A stretch of DNA of 64,000 bases from Rufibacter latericius (GTDB lineage Bacteria > Bacteroidota > Bacteroidia > Cytophagales > Hymenobacteraceae): positions 62,001 through 126,000 of the forward strand of contig NZ_RJJD01000005.1 in NCBI RefSeq assembly GCF_003721515.1, written 5' to 3'. Under the pieces are notes generated by a model. It made no database searches and was not told the origin of the DNA. It worked only from the letters and a program-made list of their open reading frames with translations. Positions 25,537 to 34,534 of this stretch are shown here, piece after piece; position 1 is the first letter of the stretch; each line of letters starts with the position of its first letter. A program made the translations under genes and the position numbers.

Positions 25537-27282
25537 CTATACCACAGGCACACGGGTGGCCAACTTACTGTGTTTGAAGCTGTACCCAAAGTAAATAGCC
25601 AACCCGATCAACAACCAAATAGAAAACAGCAACCAGTTGTTCACGCCTAGTTGGGTCATGAGGTACAGGTTGGTCAGGAGCCCCAGCACCGGCAACAGCG
25701 AGAGATTTTTCCGGAACGAAACCCAGGCCATCAGCACGCAGGAAATCAGGAACACCAACATAGGAATCTGGTGGCGAAACTCCTCGTAACCGCCTTTCCA
25801 GGCCACGGCACTCCAGAACGCATCAATGGCCTCGCGGTTATACACCAACACCAAACCGCCAATCACGGCCAGAATCAACGGCACCAGGAATTTCCCGTTC
25901 AGGTAAGGCACCTTGAAACGCGCATCGGAAGTACCCTGCGGATCGATCATCAGGATACCACCACACACCAGGGCGAAGGCGAAGAGCGTCCCGATACTGG
26001 TAAGGTCAATTACCAAATCCATGTTCAGCAGCAAGGCCGGAACGCCCACAAAGAGACCGGTCACGATAGTAGAGAAAGAAGGGGTTCTGAAGCGAGGGTG
26101 TACTTTAGAGAAAACCGGAGGCAGCAAACCATCGCGCGACATGGTCATCCAGATGCGTGGTTGCCCGATCTGGAACACCAGCAACACCGAGGCCATCGCA
26201 AAAATGGCACTCACCGCCACTACACCGGCCAACCAGTCTACGCCTACTTTCGTGAAAACGTACGCTAAAGGATCGCCCACGGCCAGTTCTTTGTAAGACA
26301 CCATGCCGGTAAGCACCAGCGTAATGATCACATATAACACGGTACAGATGATGAGCGCGTAAATCATAGCCCGGGGCAAATCTCGTTGTGGATTCTTGCA
26401 TTCCTCGGCAGTGGTACTGATGGCATCAAACCCGATATAAGCGAAGAACACCGCTGACACGCCTTTCAACACGCCCCCGATGCCGTTAGGAGCAAAAGGA
26501 CTCCAGTTAGCCGGACTCACGTAGAAAACGCCTACCGCTATCACCACCAACACCACAGCCATTTTCAACAGCACCAGCAGGTTAGACGCGTTTTTAGACT
26601 CTTTTATACCAATGTACACCAAAGTAGTGATGACAGCATTGATCATAAACGCGGGCAGGTCAATCACCAGTTTCCCGCCCAGAAAATCTGGGGCGGCCCG
26701 CCACGTGTTGTATGCCTCCAATTGCACCGGATCTGCAGCCGTGAGCGGTTGCCCGGCCTGCAAAAGCGCCATCACCTCATTGTAGCCTTTGTGTGCGCTT
26801 TGGGTACCCATGGTGAGCCACACCGGAATATCCATCCCGATGCCGCTCATAAGCCCGGTAAAATAATCGCTCCAGGAGATGGCCACCACAATGTTGCCCA
26901 CCGTGTATTCCATAATAAGGGCCCAGCCAATAATCCAGGCCGCCAGTTCCCCAAACGAGGTGTACGCATACGTGTACGCCGATCCGCTCACCGGAATGGT
27001 GGCCGCAAACTGTGCGTAACACAACGCTGAGAACGCACAGGCAATGGCCGTAAAGACAAACAGCATGGATACCGCCGGGCCTCCCTCGTAACTCGCGTTC
27101 CCAATGGTACTAAAGATACCCGCGCCAATGATGGCCGCAATCCCCAGGGAAGTCAAGTCTCTGACGGTAAGATTACGTTCCAAACCTTCTTCTACCGCTC
27201 CAGGGTGGACGGCGACATCGGCAGGTGGGGTATGCAAAACAGCGGATAAACTCTTGCGGCGGAAAAGACTTTTAAAGCTCAC
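25537..27282 (-). CDS. APC-family amino acid permease
   Basis: A 581-residue permease of the cationic amino acid transporter type with 12-14 hydrophobic segments. The first helix carries SLGIAAIIGAGIFSTIG. The FAYIGFDAISTTAEECKNPQRDLP segment is the family hallmark. I placed the start at GTG 27282 (protein begins VSFKSLFRRK). The longer frame to 27381 would overlap the start of the divergent neighbour and leave no room for promoters. The C-terminal extension (about 480-581) adds extra helices. Likely takes up amino acids with a proton or sodium. The substrate is unknown. Confidence 0.88.
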   Translation of the reverse strand: MSFKSLFRRKSLSAVLHTPPADVAVHPGAVEEGLERNLTVRDLTSLGIAAIIGAGIFSTIGNASYEGGPAVSMLFVFTAIACAFSALCYAQFAATIPVSGSAYTYAYTSFGELAAWIIGWALIMEYTVGNIVVAISWSDYFTGLMSGIGMDIPVWLTMGTQSAHKGYNEVMALLQAGQPLTAADPVQLEAYNTWRAAPDFLGGKLVIDLPAFMINAVITTLVYIGIKESKNASNLLVLLKMAVVLVVIAVGVFYVSPANWSPFAPNGIGGVLKGVSAVFFAYIGFDAISTTAEECKNPQRDLPRAMIYALIICTVLYVIITLVLTGMVSYKELAVGDPLAYVFTKVGVDWLAGVVAVSAIFAMASVLLVFQIGQPRIWMTMSRDGLLPPVFSKVHPRFRTPSFSTIVTGLFVGVPALLLNMDLVIDLTSIGTLFAFALVCGGILMIDPQGTSDARFKVPYLNGKFLVPLILAVIGGLVLVYNREAIDAFWSAVAWKGGYEEFRHQIPMLVFLISCVLMAWVSFRKNLSLLPVLGLLTNLYLMTQLGVNNWLLFSIWLLIGLAIYFGYSFKHSKLATRVPVV

Positions 27283-27350
27283 AGGTTCTATTTGGTGTAG
27301 AAATTCAGGGTAAAAGTTAAGGAAAATATTCTGAAAGCGGCGAAACTCCC

Positions 27351-27358
27351 TATATTTA
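27351..27358 (+). promoter_or_regulatory. Possible -7 element (TATATTTA)
   Basis: Seven of eight matches to TAnnTTTG, 16 bp upstream of the gene at 27375. It lies within the divergent gap between that gene and the permease. Confidence 0.4.
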
Positions 27359-27374
27359 GACAAACCATCGAGCC

Positions 27375-28115
27375 ATGCCAACCCGCCGCCTCACCGTCTC
27401 CGTGCCCCAGCCCTGCCACCAGAATTGGCAGGCCATGACTCCTCAGAACCAGGGCCGTTTTTGCCAAAGTTGCTCTAAAACAGTGATGGATTTCACCGCG
27501 ATGTCAGATGCCGAAGTGGTGGATTGGCTGGAACAAAAGAAAGGCAATACTTGCGGACGGTTTAGCCAAAAACAGCTAGAAAGAGAGCTGGTTTCTGTTT
27601 CTGCCTCCAGAAACCGATGGACTTGGAAGACAATGACATTGGCCTTAGCCGTCTGGCTCAGTTCGAAGTCCGTGGAGGCAGAAGCTTCTAATTCTACGCC
27701 GATCTCAGTTACAACCCAAGAACAGGAAGAAGCCCAAAAAGAATTTTCAACACAAGATAGCCTCTTAACTCTCAAAGGAAGGGTTTTGGATGCCAAGGAG
27801 CAAATCTCTTTGCCAGGAGTAACCATACAAATCAAAGGCACTACTATTGTTACCTTAACAGATGCAGATGGCTATTTTTCGCTTCGGGTTCCCGCAAATT
27901 TGCCTCACGAAAATCCAGCATTGATTTTCTCTTTTATAGGCTATGTGCCTCAGGAGAGGAACTTGGATAAGCTGCTTAAAGCTCCAGATGAACCTGTTCT
28001 ACTGAACTTAGATGCCCAAGCCTTGGGAGAAAGTGTGATAGTGGGTGGCTATCACGCTAAATGGTACTCGCCCCGAAGCATGTTCTACAAACTCCGGACC
28101 CTCTTCCGGAATTAA
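27375..28115 (+). CDS. CarboxypepD_reg-like domain protein with N-terminal Cys motif
   Basis: A 246-residue protein. The N terminus has Cys residues around PCHQNWQAM and FCQSCSKTVMDFT (residues 14-38), then NTCGRFSQ, a small zinc-ribbon-like or Cys-rich start seen in several Bacteroidota proteins. A hydrophobic segment near 85-97 is probably a membrane anchor. Residues 130-215 form a CarboxypepD_reg-like beta-sandwich (LKGRVLDAKEQISLPGVTIQ; TLTDADGYFSLRVP; LIFSFIGYVPQE). Such domains occur on TonB-dependent receptors and regulators, but this protein has no barrel. Function unknown. Confidence 0.75.
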   Translation: MPTRRLTVSVPQPCHQNWQAMTPQNQGRFCQSCSKTVMDFTAMSDAEVVDWLEQKKGNTCGRFSQKQLERELVSVSASRNRWTWKTMTLALAVWLSSKSVEAEASNSTPISVTTQEQEEAQKEFSTQDSLLTLKGRVLDAKEQISLPGVTIQIKGTTIVTLTDADGYFSLRVPANLPHENPALIFSFIGYVPQERNLDKLLKAPDEPVLLNLDAQALGESVIVGGYHAKWYSPRSMFYKLRTLFRN

Positions 28116-28150
28116 GTTTTTAGCCTCTTTTCCCGAAAACAGCCTCTAAA
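28116..28150. repeat. Intergenic palindrome element, copy 14
   Basis: GTTTTTAGCCTCTTTTCCCG then AAAACAGCCTCTAAA. It abuts the stop codon of the gene at 27375-28115 directly and lies 4 bp from the stop of the converging kinase gene. Confidence 0.7.
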
Positions 28151-28154
28151 TGCC

Positions 28155-29354
28155 TTATCGGTTCAACACCACCCGGAATGTAGTGCCTTTCCCAACCTCA
28201 GAGGACTTCACAAACAAGCGGCCCTGGTGGTAGTTTTCGATAATCCGCTTGGCAAGAGCCAGGCCTAAACCCCAGCCGCGTTTCTTGGTGGTGTAACCGG
28301 GCACGAACACCTCTTCCTGCTTGGTCTTCGGAATGCCTTTCCCCGTATCCTGAATATCCAGCGCGATAGCATCCTTTATATTGGCTTTCACTAGTCGAAG
28401 CGTGATGCTGCCTTTGCCCTCCATGGCGTCTACAGCGTTTTTGCAGATGTTCTCAATCACCCACTCAAACAGCGGAATGTTGACTTTGGCCGTGGTCTCG
28501 GGCGGAAACTCAGATTCTATAGAGAAAGCCACTTTGTTGGAGACGCGGTTGCGCAGATACCCTATGGCATTTTCCAGCACCCGTTGCAGCGGCTCGTCTT
28601 TGAGCACCGGCACCGACCCGATATTGGAGAAACGCTCGGTGATAATTTCCAGGCGGCGTACATCCTTGCCCAGCTCCTCTATAATAGGCTCGTTCTCAAA
28701 CCTCGGGCTACCTTTCAGGTACTCGTACCAGGCCATCAATGAAGACAATGGCGTGCCCAACTGGTGCGCGGTTTCCTTGGCCAGACCCACCCAAACGCGG
28801 TTCTGCTCGGCTTTGCGCGAGTAACTGAAGGCGTAGTAGGCAATGACAGAGAGACAGGCAATGACCGTGAGCTGCACATATGGATAATACCGCAACTGCG
28901 TGAGCAACTCAGAATCTTTGTAGAAAATGTAGTTCTTGAACTCCTGCTGATAAGACACCACAATAGGCTTGTGCTGCGCTTTCATCTTGGCTATTTCGCG
29001 CTGTAGAAGCCTTTTTTTCCGGTTTTCGGAAATCTTTTCGGGAATATCTAGGTTCTTATAGGCGATGACGTTCTCCTTTTCATCGGTCTGGATCACTGGC
29101 ACCGAGCGGTTCGCGTCAATAATCTCTTCCTGAATGAACACCAGGTTGTCTGAGTCAATCTCGGCGTTGATCATGTAGCGCAAACCTTTGGCGTACAAGT
29201 CAATCAATTGTTGCTCACGTTCAGAGAGTTTAGCTACCAGTAGGTTGGTGTAAATAACCGTAGCGGCACCTATAAAAAGGGCAACCGCGATAATCAGGAG
29301 CTTTAACCTAGATTTCTTGGAATAAATGGAGGTCGGGATCATGTACAAAGGCAA
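28155..29354 (-). CDS. Membrane sensor histidine kinase
   Basis: A 399-residue kinase with two transmembrane helices (about 18-38 and 158-178) enclosing a 120-residue periplasmic sensor region. The phospho-acceptor His197 lies in LAKETAHQLGTPLSSL. The ATPase domain has the N box ENICKNAVDAM, the G1 box DTGKGIP and the G2 box GWGLGLAL. The start may be the ATG at 29342. No response regulator gene is adjacent, so it is an orphan kinase whose partner lies elsewhere. The signal is unknown. Confidence 0.9.
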   Translation of the reverse strand: MPLYMIPTSIYSKKSRLKLLIIAVALFIGAATVIYTNLLVAKLSEREQQLIDLYAKGLRYMINAEIDSDNLVFIQEEIIDANRSVPVIQTDEKENVIAYKNLDIPEKISENRKKRLLQREIAKMKAQHKPIVVSYQQEFKNYIFYKDSELLTQLRYYPYVQLTVIACLSVIAYYAFSYSRKAEQNRVWVGLAKETAHQLGTPLSSLMAWYEYLKGSPRFENEPIIEELGKDVRRLEIITERFSNIGSVPVLKDEPLQRVLENAIGYLRNRVSNKVAFSIESEFPPETTAKVNIPLFEWVIENICKNAVDAMEGKGSITLRLVKANIKDAIALDIQDTGKGIPKTKQEEVFVPGYTTKKRGWGLGLALAKRIIENYHQGRLFVKSSEVGKGTTFRVVLNR

Positions 29355-29494
29355 CGCTAGAAGAGATACGCCCGTCTAGTGATTGTGTTCTCTCTAAACG
29401 AAGATAGCAGCAGAAGCGTCTGTTCTGCGCAATTTGTAATGAGTATAAATAAAAGAAAGATACAAAAGTAATTCATTATTAAAAGATCGCGCCG

Positions 29495-29502
29495 TAATTT
29501 TG
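29495..29502 (+). promoter_or_regulatory. -7 element (TAATTTTG) of hemA
   Basis: Exact TAnnTTTG match 22 bp upstream of the hemA ATG. The -33 region lacks a clear TTG. Confidence 0.55.
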
Positions 29503-29524
29503 CATGCTATTCTAAAACTGCCGT

Positions 29525-30799
29525 ATGCTTCACAATTTTAGAGCCGTCAGTCTTTCACATAAAAAAGCTCCCTTAGACATAAGAGAGCTTATCGCCTTGG
29601 ATGAGGGGTCGTGCCGACAGTTCCTGCAAACGCTCAAAAATTTCATTCAGGCAACTGACATTTTAGTGCTATCCACGTGCAACCGCACCGAGGTCTATTA
29701 TACCTCTGACGATGACTACAGCCACGAGATCGTGAAGCTGCTGGGCATCAGCAAGGGTATTTCCGATATTTCCCAGTACCTGGATTATTTCACCATCGTA
29801 AACGAGCACGCTGATGCCGTGCAGCACCTGTTCAACGTGGCCATGGGCCTTGACGCGCAGGTGGTGGGCGATATGCAGATCTCCAATCAGGTAAAACAAG
29901 CCTACCAGTGGAGTGTGGACAACGAGGCTGCCGGACCGTTCCTGCACCGCCTACTGCACACCATCTTCTTCACCAACAAGCGCGTAGTACAGGAGACCTC
30001 GTTCCGTGACGGAGCCGCCTCCACGTCTTACGCTGCCCTGGAACTGGTAGAAAGCCTCACCGCCGATATCGCCAACCCTAAAGTATTGGTGGTAGGCTTA
30101 GGCGAGATTGGGGCTGATGTTTGCCGTCACCTCTCAGATTCCAACTTCCAGAACGTAAAGATCTCTAACCGCACCAAAGCCAAAGCCGAGCTCCTGGCCG
30201 AGGAATGCAAACTGGAAGTAGTGCCGTTCGAGAACCTGGTGGAAGCCATGAAAGAGGCCGATGTCATCATCTCCTCCGTGGCCCGCGACGAGCCGTTCTT
30301 CACCAAAGAAATGGTGAGCCGCCTGAATGTATTGACCTACAAGTTCTTCATTGACCTGAGCGTACCGCGCAGCGTAGAACCGCAGGTAGAGCAGATTCCG
30401 GGCGTGCTGGTGTATAACATCGATACCATCCAGAACAAAGCCTCCGAGGCCCTGCAGCGCCGTCTGGACTCCGTGCCTCAGGTAAAGCAGATCATCAAGG
30501 AGTCAATCGCAGGTTTCCAGGACTGGACAAAGGAGATGAACGTTTCCCCAACCATCCAGAAACTGAAGAATGCACTGGAAACCATCCGTCAGGAGGAAAT
30601 GGCCCGCTACATGAAAAAGCTTTCCGCTGAGGAAGCCAAGCACATGGACGAGGTCACCAAATCCATGATGCAGAAAATCATCAAACTGCCGGTACTGCAG
30701 CTCAAGGCCGCCTGCAAACGCGGCGAAGCAGAAACCCTTATTGACGTGCTCACCGACCTCTTCGACCTGGAGAAACAATCGGCTGAAAGCCACGTTTAG
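29525..30799 (+). CDS. hemA: Glutamyl-tRNA reductase
   Basis: A 424-residue NADPH enzyme that makes glutamate-1-semialdehyde, the first step of tetrapyrrole synthesis by the C5 route. The catalytic Cys52 lies in LSTCNRTEVYY. The NADPH fold has VVGLGEIGADVCRHL (about 190-204), and a C-terminal dimerisation helix spans about 320-420. The FRAVSLSHKKAPLDIRE start is typical of the family. Its TAG stop is part of a palindrome element, immediately followed by a strong terminator. No other hem genes are adjacent. Confidence 0.95.
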   Translation: MLHNFRAVSLSHKKAPLDIRELIALDEGSCRQFLQTLKNFIQATDILVLSTCNRTEVYYTSDDDYSHEIVKLLGISKGISDISQYLDYFTIVNEHADAVQHLFNVAMGLDAQVVGDMQISNQVKQAYQWSVDNEAAGPFLHRLLHTIFFTNKRVVQETSFRDGAASTSYAALELVESLTADIANPKVLVVGLGEIGADVCRHLSDSNFQNVKISNRTKAKAELLAEECKLEVVPFENLVEAMKEADVIISSVARDEPFFTKEMVSRLNVLTYKFFIDLSVPRSVEPQVEQIPGVLVYNIDTIQNKASEALQRRLDSVPQVKQIIKESIAGFQDWTKEMNVSPTIQKLKNALETIRQEEMARYMKKLSAEEAKHMDEVTKSMMQKIIKLPVLQLKAACKRGEAETLIDVLTDLFDLEKQSAESHV

Positions 30800-30828
30800 C
30801 GCCTGTTTTCATAAAATCACCCCTAAAA
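30794..30828. repeat. Intergenic palindrome element, copy 15 (contains hemA stop)
   Basis: GTTTAGCGCCTGTTTTCAT then AAAATCACCCCTAAAA. The TAG at 30797-30799 is the hemA stop codon. The right end merges with the terminator stem. Confidence 0.65.
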
Positions 30829-30864
30829 TCGGGACGTTCCTCCAAAGAGCGTCCCGATTTTTTT
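30825..30864 (+). terminator. Hairpin terminator after hemA
   Basis: Perfect 12-bp stem AAAATCGGGACG (30825-30836) with 30850-30861, followed by a T run to 30864. Confidence 0.85.
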
Positions 30865-30908
30865 GTGGATGCCCTAAACCGCTGGGAGTTAATGTTGCAG
30901 GTGCTTGC

Positions 30909-30976
30909 AGGGGCAATCCTCTGTGGTTGCCCTATGCTGTGGCAAAAGTAAAGGGCGACCTCAAGGGATTGCCCCT
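30909..30976. repeat. 25-bp inverted repeat (family also at 38069)
   Basis: Arms at 30909-30933 and 30952-30976 pair at 21 of 25 positions, outer ends AGGGGCAATCC and GGATTGCCCCT. A related 25-bp copy lies at 38069-38093. Probably a REP- or MITE-like interspersed repeat. Confidence 0.7.
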
Positions 30977-31084
30977 ACATTCGTTTCCCGACTGTCTTAC
31001 TTGCCATTGTTGGTGTTATCACCAACAATCCAGATGGTTCCACCAAAGCACAAAAGGCAAACACCAAAAATCACCACACCCTCG

Positions 31085-31119
31085 GTTCAAGCCTGTTTTC
31101 CTGAAAAGAAGGCTAAAAC
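31085..31119. repeat. Intergenic palindrome element, copy 16
   Basis: GTTCAAGCCTGTTTTCCTG then AAAAGAAGGCTAAAAC, 36 bp upstream of the glycosidase-like gene. This copy precedes its nearest downstream gene instead of closely following one. Confidence 0.65.
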
Positions 31120-31154
31120 AGAAAACCTGACCATCTACGCTTTATCTTGGCGTC

Positions 31155-32105
31155 ATGAAAAAGCTCTTCGTCCTCTGCTTTGCCTTCATTTCCCTTTCCG
31201 GATTTGCGCAAGTAAAATGGCAACCCTCCCCAGAACATCAGGCAGGGCTGCCGGCCTCGGTGAAAGTGTTCTTTACCGCAGATTCCCTGGACGGCAAACC
31301 GTTTAGAGCCTACTACCTGGAAGCAGACCTGAAAGACCCTAAACTGGAGATCCTGACCAGAATAGGCAACGGCAAGCGCTACACGCCCAAACAGTACTAT
31401 GAGCAGGAAACCGGCAACGTGCTGGCCGTGGTGAACACTACCTTTTTCTCCTTCGCTGATAACAGCAACCTCAACCTGGTCATCAACAACGGCAAGGTTT
31501 TGGCCCCACAAGCGCCGGTCAGGCGCAAAAACCCGAACGGGCCGGATACGCTCACCTACTATCCCACCACCGGCGCCATCGGGTTCTTCCGGAACCGCAC
31601 CGCCGATGTAGCTTGGGCCTACAACGTGGGCAAGAAGAAGAAAACCATGGAGTTAACTGCACCCTACGCCGTCAGAGCCAACGGCCAACCAAATCCGGCA
31701 CCTTCCAGACGCACGGCCAGAAACATGAAACGCTGGAAACCACGGGTGGCAGTAGGTGGCGGCCCGGTTTTGGTGCAGGACGGCAAAGCACATATCACGG
31801 CAGAGGAAGAAATGCGCGGCGGTGCCAGTTTCATCGGGCCGAACCCGCGTACCGTCATGGGATACACCCCAGATCAGAAACTGATCATTTTAATGGTGGA
31901 AGGTCGCAACAAAGGCGTTGCCGAGGGTGCCAGCTTAGAGCAACTGGCCCGTTTGATGGTGGAATTAGGTTGCCGGGAGGCCTTGAACCTTGACGGAGGC
32001 GGCTCCAGCGCGCTGTACGTGAAAGGCAAAGACACCATCAAACCCTCAGACAAAGAAGGTCAACGGCCTGTACCGGCAGTGCTGGTGTTGAAGTATAAAG
32101 AGTAA
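31155..32105 (+). CDS. Phosphodiester glycosidase family protein (NAGPA/DUF2233)
   Basis: A 316-residue secreted protein with a signal peptide (residues 1-19, MKKLFVLCFAFISLSGFAQ). The family domain fills the rest: LAVVNTTFFSF (about 92-102), VGGGPVLVQDGKAH (about 200-213), and LMVELGCREALNLDGGGSSA (about 267-286), the NAGPA-type signature. In this superfamily enzymes remove GlcNAc-1-phosphodiester caps or act on similar bonds. The bacterial substrates are mostly unknown. Probably periplasmic or outer-surface. The next gene converges. Confidence 0.85.
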   Translation: MKKLFVLCFAFISLSGFAQVKWQPSPEHQAGLPASVKVFFTADSLDGKPFRAYYLEADLKDPKLEILTRIGNGKRYTPKQYYEQETGNVLAVVNTTFFSFADNSNLNLVINNGKVLAPQAPVRRKNPNGPDTLTYYPTTGAIGFFRNRTADVAWAYNVGKKKKTMELTAPYAVRANGQPNPAPSRRTARNMKRWKPRVAVGGGPVLVQDGKAHITAEEEMRGGASFIGPNPRTVMGYTPDQKLIILMVEGRNKGVAEGASLEQLARLMVELGCREALNLDGGGSSALYVKGKDTIKPSDKEGQRPVPAVLVLKYKE

Positions 32106-32122
32106 CCAATGGATACTAATTC

Positions 32123-32158
32123 GTTTTAAGGTTGATTTTCTAAAATCGACCTTAAAAC
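32123..32158. repeat. Intergenic palindrome element, copy 17 (contains a stop codon)
   Basis: Sixteen-bp arms TTTTAAGGTTGATTTT and AAAATCGACCTTAAAA pair throughout with one G-T. The minus-strand TAA stop of the gene at 32152 lies in its right arm. Confidence 0.8.
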
Positions 32159-32736
32159 TTCATGTCGAAGCGGCCCTCGCGCACTTTTACCTTATCGCCC
32201 ACTGCATTTATCGCGTCAAACCAGAACGCACCCGCCACGATTCTCTTCTGGTGGTCCAACCTGGTGATGCGCAATTCGCCTTTGAGCGGCGAGGATACGC
32301 TGTACTCTTCCAGCCCGACTGGGGCCTTTTGGAAGTAATCCCCGAAGGCTTTGCCCTCGATGTAAGGAGTAGTCAGGGGGTACACTCCCCCCTCCATGAT
32401 CTCCAGTGCGTAAGTGCCTAACGACACCATTGGCTTATTTTGGTCTTCCAAGTCTGAGGCGGACACTTTGAAAAACCAGCCTTTTACAGGGTTGTAGGAC
32501 TGGAAGAGGTACATGTTGTAGCACTCGTAGGATTTATCGCTCCAAATACTGCCCCCCTTAGGCACATGTACCTTCCCATTCACCAAACAGCCGAAGGTGT
32601 TCAACCCTTGCCGGGTGGCCTCGGGGAGCCTTGGCCCGCCATCATCATCATCGGAGCAGGAAAAGACGAAGAAAAGCAGAAGGCAAGCGCTTCTTAGGCA
32701 CCTTATAAAAACGAACGTACTGCGGAAGCAATCCAT
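32152..32736 (-). CDS. Lipoprotein, DUF6252-like
   Basis: A 194-residue protein. ATG 32736 was chosen because it opens a lipoprotein signal (CLRSACLLLFFVFSC) followed by an Asp/Gly-rich linker (SDDDDGG). The longer frame upstream has no sensible N terminus. The mature protein has RQGLNTFGCLVNGKVHVP, a start seen in DUF6252-type Bacteroidota lipoproteins, and a beta-rich body. Likely anchored in the inner or outer membrane facing the periplasm or surface. Function unknown. The stop codon is inside a palindrome element shared with the converging gene's end. Confidence 0.72.
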   Translation of the reverse strand: MDCFRSTFVFIRCLRSACLLLFFVFSCSDDDDGGPRLPEATRQGLNTFGCLVNGKVHVPKGGSIWSDKSYECYNMYLFQSYNPVKGWFFKVSASDLEDQNKPMVSLGTYALEIMEGGVYPLTTPYIEGKAFGDYFQKAPVGLEEYSVSSPLKGELRITRLDHQKRIVAGAFWFDAINAVGDKVKVREGRFDMKF

Positions 32737-32916
32737 AGGAAAAGCAGCTATAAATCTGAGGTATAGTGTTGGATAGGAATAGTTAAGATAAGGAGACTTT
32801 AACAGGAACACTCTTCTACCAACAAAATCTTTGCAGTACACAGGTTTCGGCCTTTAGTGGGAATGCACAGCCATTTGCTTTACTTTTAATATAGTACCCG
32901 CCTAAAAAATAAAACC

Positions 32917-32952
32917 GTTTCTGGCCTACTTCCTTAGAAACAGGCTGGAAAC
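32917..32952. repeat. Intergenic palindrome element, copy 18
   Basis: GTTTCTGGCCTACTTCCTTA then GAAACAGGCTGGAAAC. The outer arms extend to AACC and GGTT (32913-32956). It lies 60 bp after the ArsR-type gene. Confidence 0.7.
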
Positions 32953-33011
32953 GGTTCTGGGGGATACTTACTTGATGAGAGAGGGAAACTACTCCGAGGC
33001 AGGCAGAAACA

Positions 33012-33320
33012 TTACAGGTCGCCGCAACACTCCTCCAGGCAGTCAATCACATCAATCAGCTTCGGGATGGATAGGGAATAATAGATTTTGGTGCCAACTT
33101 TGAAGGACGAGAGCACCCCCTTGTCTTTCAGCGTGATCAAATGCTGTGAAGCGATGGCCTGCGGCAGATCCAGGTACTGGTAAATCTCTGTCACAGTCAT
33201 CTTGTCTTCCTTACCCAGAAGATCCACGATGGCCAGCCTTTTTGGGTGCGCCAACACCTTCAGCATAGACGCAGCCTTATCAATCTTCTTAGATTCCACT
33301 CTGGATAATAAACTTTTCAT
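33012..33320 (-). CDS. ArsR-family winged-helix regulator
   Basis: A 102-residue ArsR/SmtB-type repressor. The winged helix runs from about 18 to 88 (MLKVLAHPKRLAIVDLLG, recognition helix around PQAIASQHLITLKDKG at 53-68). The C-terminal Cys94, Cys98 and Cys99 (CLEECCGDL) could form a metal or redox site, but they are not the classic CxC in the DNA-binding helix. ATG 33320 gives the usual N terminus. It is divergent from anmK with a 104-bp gap, so it may control itself or anmK. The inducer is unknown. Confidence 0.88.
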   Translation of the reverse strand: MKSLLSRVESKKIDKAASMLKVLAHPKRLAIVDLLGKEDKMTVTEIYQYLDLPQAIASQHLITLKDKGVLSSFKVGTKIYYSLSIPKLIDVIDCLEECCGDL

Positions 33321-33424
33321 AAGGACACACAAAAATCAATACTACAATAGACGCGTCACCGCGCCTTTAAACCCGCCCTGCAACCCGCTTTGCTTCATAC
33401 CTGAACATTACGTTACTTTAACGC

Positions 33425-34498
33425 ATGGCGACTTACCATGTTATAGGTATTATGTCGGGTACTTCGTTAGACGGAGTTGACTTGGCTTATTGCAGATTTA
33501 CGTATAATGATGACAATTGGATATATAAAATACTTAATACTGAAACAGTTCCATATTCAAATATTTGGGAACAGCGCCTGGTGGGCCTTACAGAGGTCAC
33601 AGCCGCCGAAATAATTTCTACGGATCGGGCTTACGGGCACTATTTGGGCGAGTTAGTCAGTGCTTTTGTAGATCGTCACCAGCTGCAGGTAGACTTTGTG
33701 GCCTCGCACGGGCATACCGTTTTCCACCAGCCCCAGCAGCACCTCACCTTTCAGGTAGGAAGCGGCGCCTACCTGGCTGCCGCCGCCAGTCTGCCCGTCA
33801 TCTGCGACTTCCGGACGCTGGACATCGCCCTGGGCGGACAAGGCGCGCCGCTCGTGCCCATCGGGGACCGGCTTTTGTTTTCTGAGTACGACTTCTGCCT
33901 CAACCTGGGCGGCATCTCCAACATCTCGCAGGAAGGCGAAGACCGCCGCGTGGCCTTTGATATCTCGTGCTGCAACATGCTCCTGAACCCCTTAGCCGAG
34001 CAACTGGGCCAACCTTATGACCGCAACGGCGACTTTGCCCGCTCCGGCCAGTTCCACCAAGCCCTTTTCGACCAACTCAACGAACCAGCCTATTTCACAG
34101 CCCCTTTCCCGAAATCCATCGGAAAAGAGTGGGCCGATGTGCATAGCCTGAAAACCCTGCAGGCTTTTAACGCTTCGGTTCAGGACAAATTGCACACCGC
34201 CTGCCACCACATGGCCTTCCAGATCGCGCAATCGGTGCAACGCTACACGCCCCAGAACCAGGGCAAACTGCTGCTTACCGGCGGTGGTGCCTTCAACTCC
34301 TTTTTGGTAGAGCAAATCAGGCAGTACTTAGGTCCCAATTTTGAGGTAGTAGTACCCAAGCCCGAATTAGTAAATTTTAAGGAAGCCCTCATCTTCGCTT
34401 TCCTGGGTGTATTGCGCTGGCGCCAGGAACCCAACTGCCTGCGCAGCGTCACCGGTGCCCATCATGACAACTGCGGCGGCGCCATTTACTGGAGCTGA
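33425..34498 (+). CDS. anmK: Anhydro-N-acetylmuramic acid kinase
   Basis: A 357-residue peptidoglycan-recycling kinase that converts 1,6-anhydro-MurNAc to MurNAc-6-phosphate. It has the family start VIGIMSGTSLDGVDLAYC (7-24), VASHGHTVFHQP (about 97-108), DFRTLDIALGGQGAPLVP and LTGGGAFNSFLV (about 280-291). The first 130 bp are more AT-rich than the rest of the gene. It is divergent from an ArsR-type regulator, and its stop is directly followed by a palindrome element. Confidence 0.93.
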   Translation: MATYHVIGIMSGTSLDGVDLAYCRFTYNDDNWIYKILNTETVPYSNIWEQRLVGLTEVTAAEIISTDRAYGHYLGELVSAFVDRHQLQVDFVASHGHTVFHQPQQHLTFQVGSGAYLAAAASLPVICDFRTLDIALGGQGAPLVPIGDRLLFSEYDFCLNLGGISNISQEGEDRRVAFDISCCNMLLNPLAEQLGQPYDRNGDFARSGQFHQALFDQLNEPAYFTAPFPKSIGKEWADVHSLKTLQAFNASVQDKLHTACHHMAFQIAQSVQRYTPQNQGKLLLTGGGAFNSFLVEQIRQYLGPNFEVVVPKPELVNFKEALIFAFLGVLRWRQEPNCLRSVTGAHHDNCGGAIYWS

Positions 34499-34534
34499 AT
34501 TTAGGGCCAGTTTTCTCGAAAGAAGGTCCTAAAC
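34499..34534. repeat. Intergenic palindrome element, copy 19
   Basis: TTTAGGGCCAGTTTTCTCG then AAAGAAGGTCCTAAAC. It begins on the base after the anmK stop codon. Confidence 0.7.

Larger units (their letters stand above)
30800..31154. other. Intergenic region with repeats, no gene
   Basis: Contains a palindrome element and terminator (to 30864), the inverted repeat 30909-30976, a second palindrome element (31085-31119), and nothing that looks like a coding region. A TATCTTGG just before the next start is too close to be a normal -7 element. Confidence 0.6.
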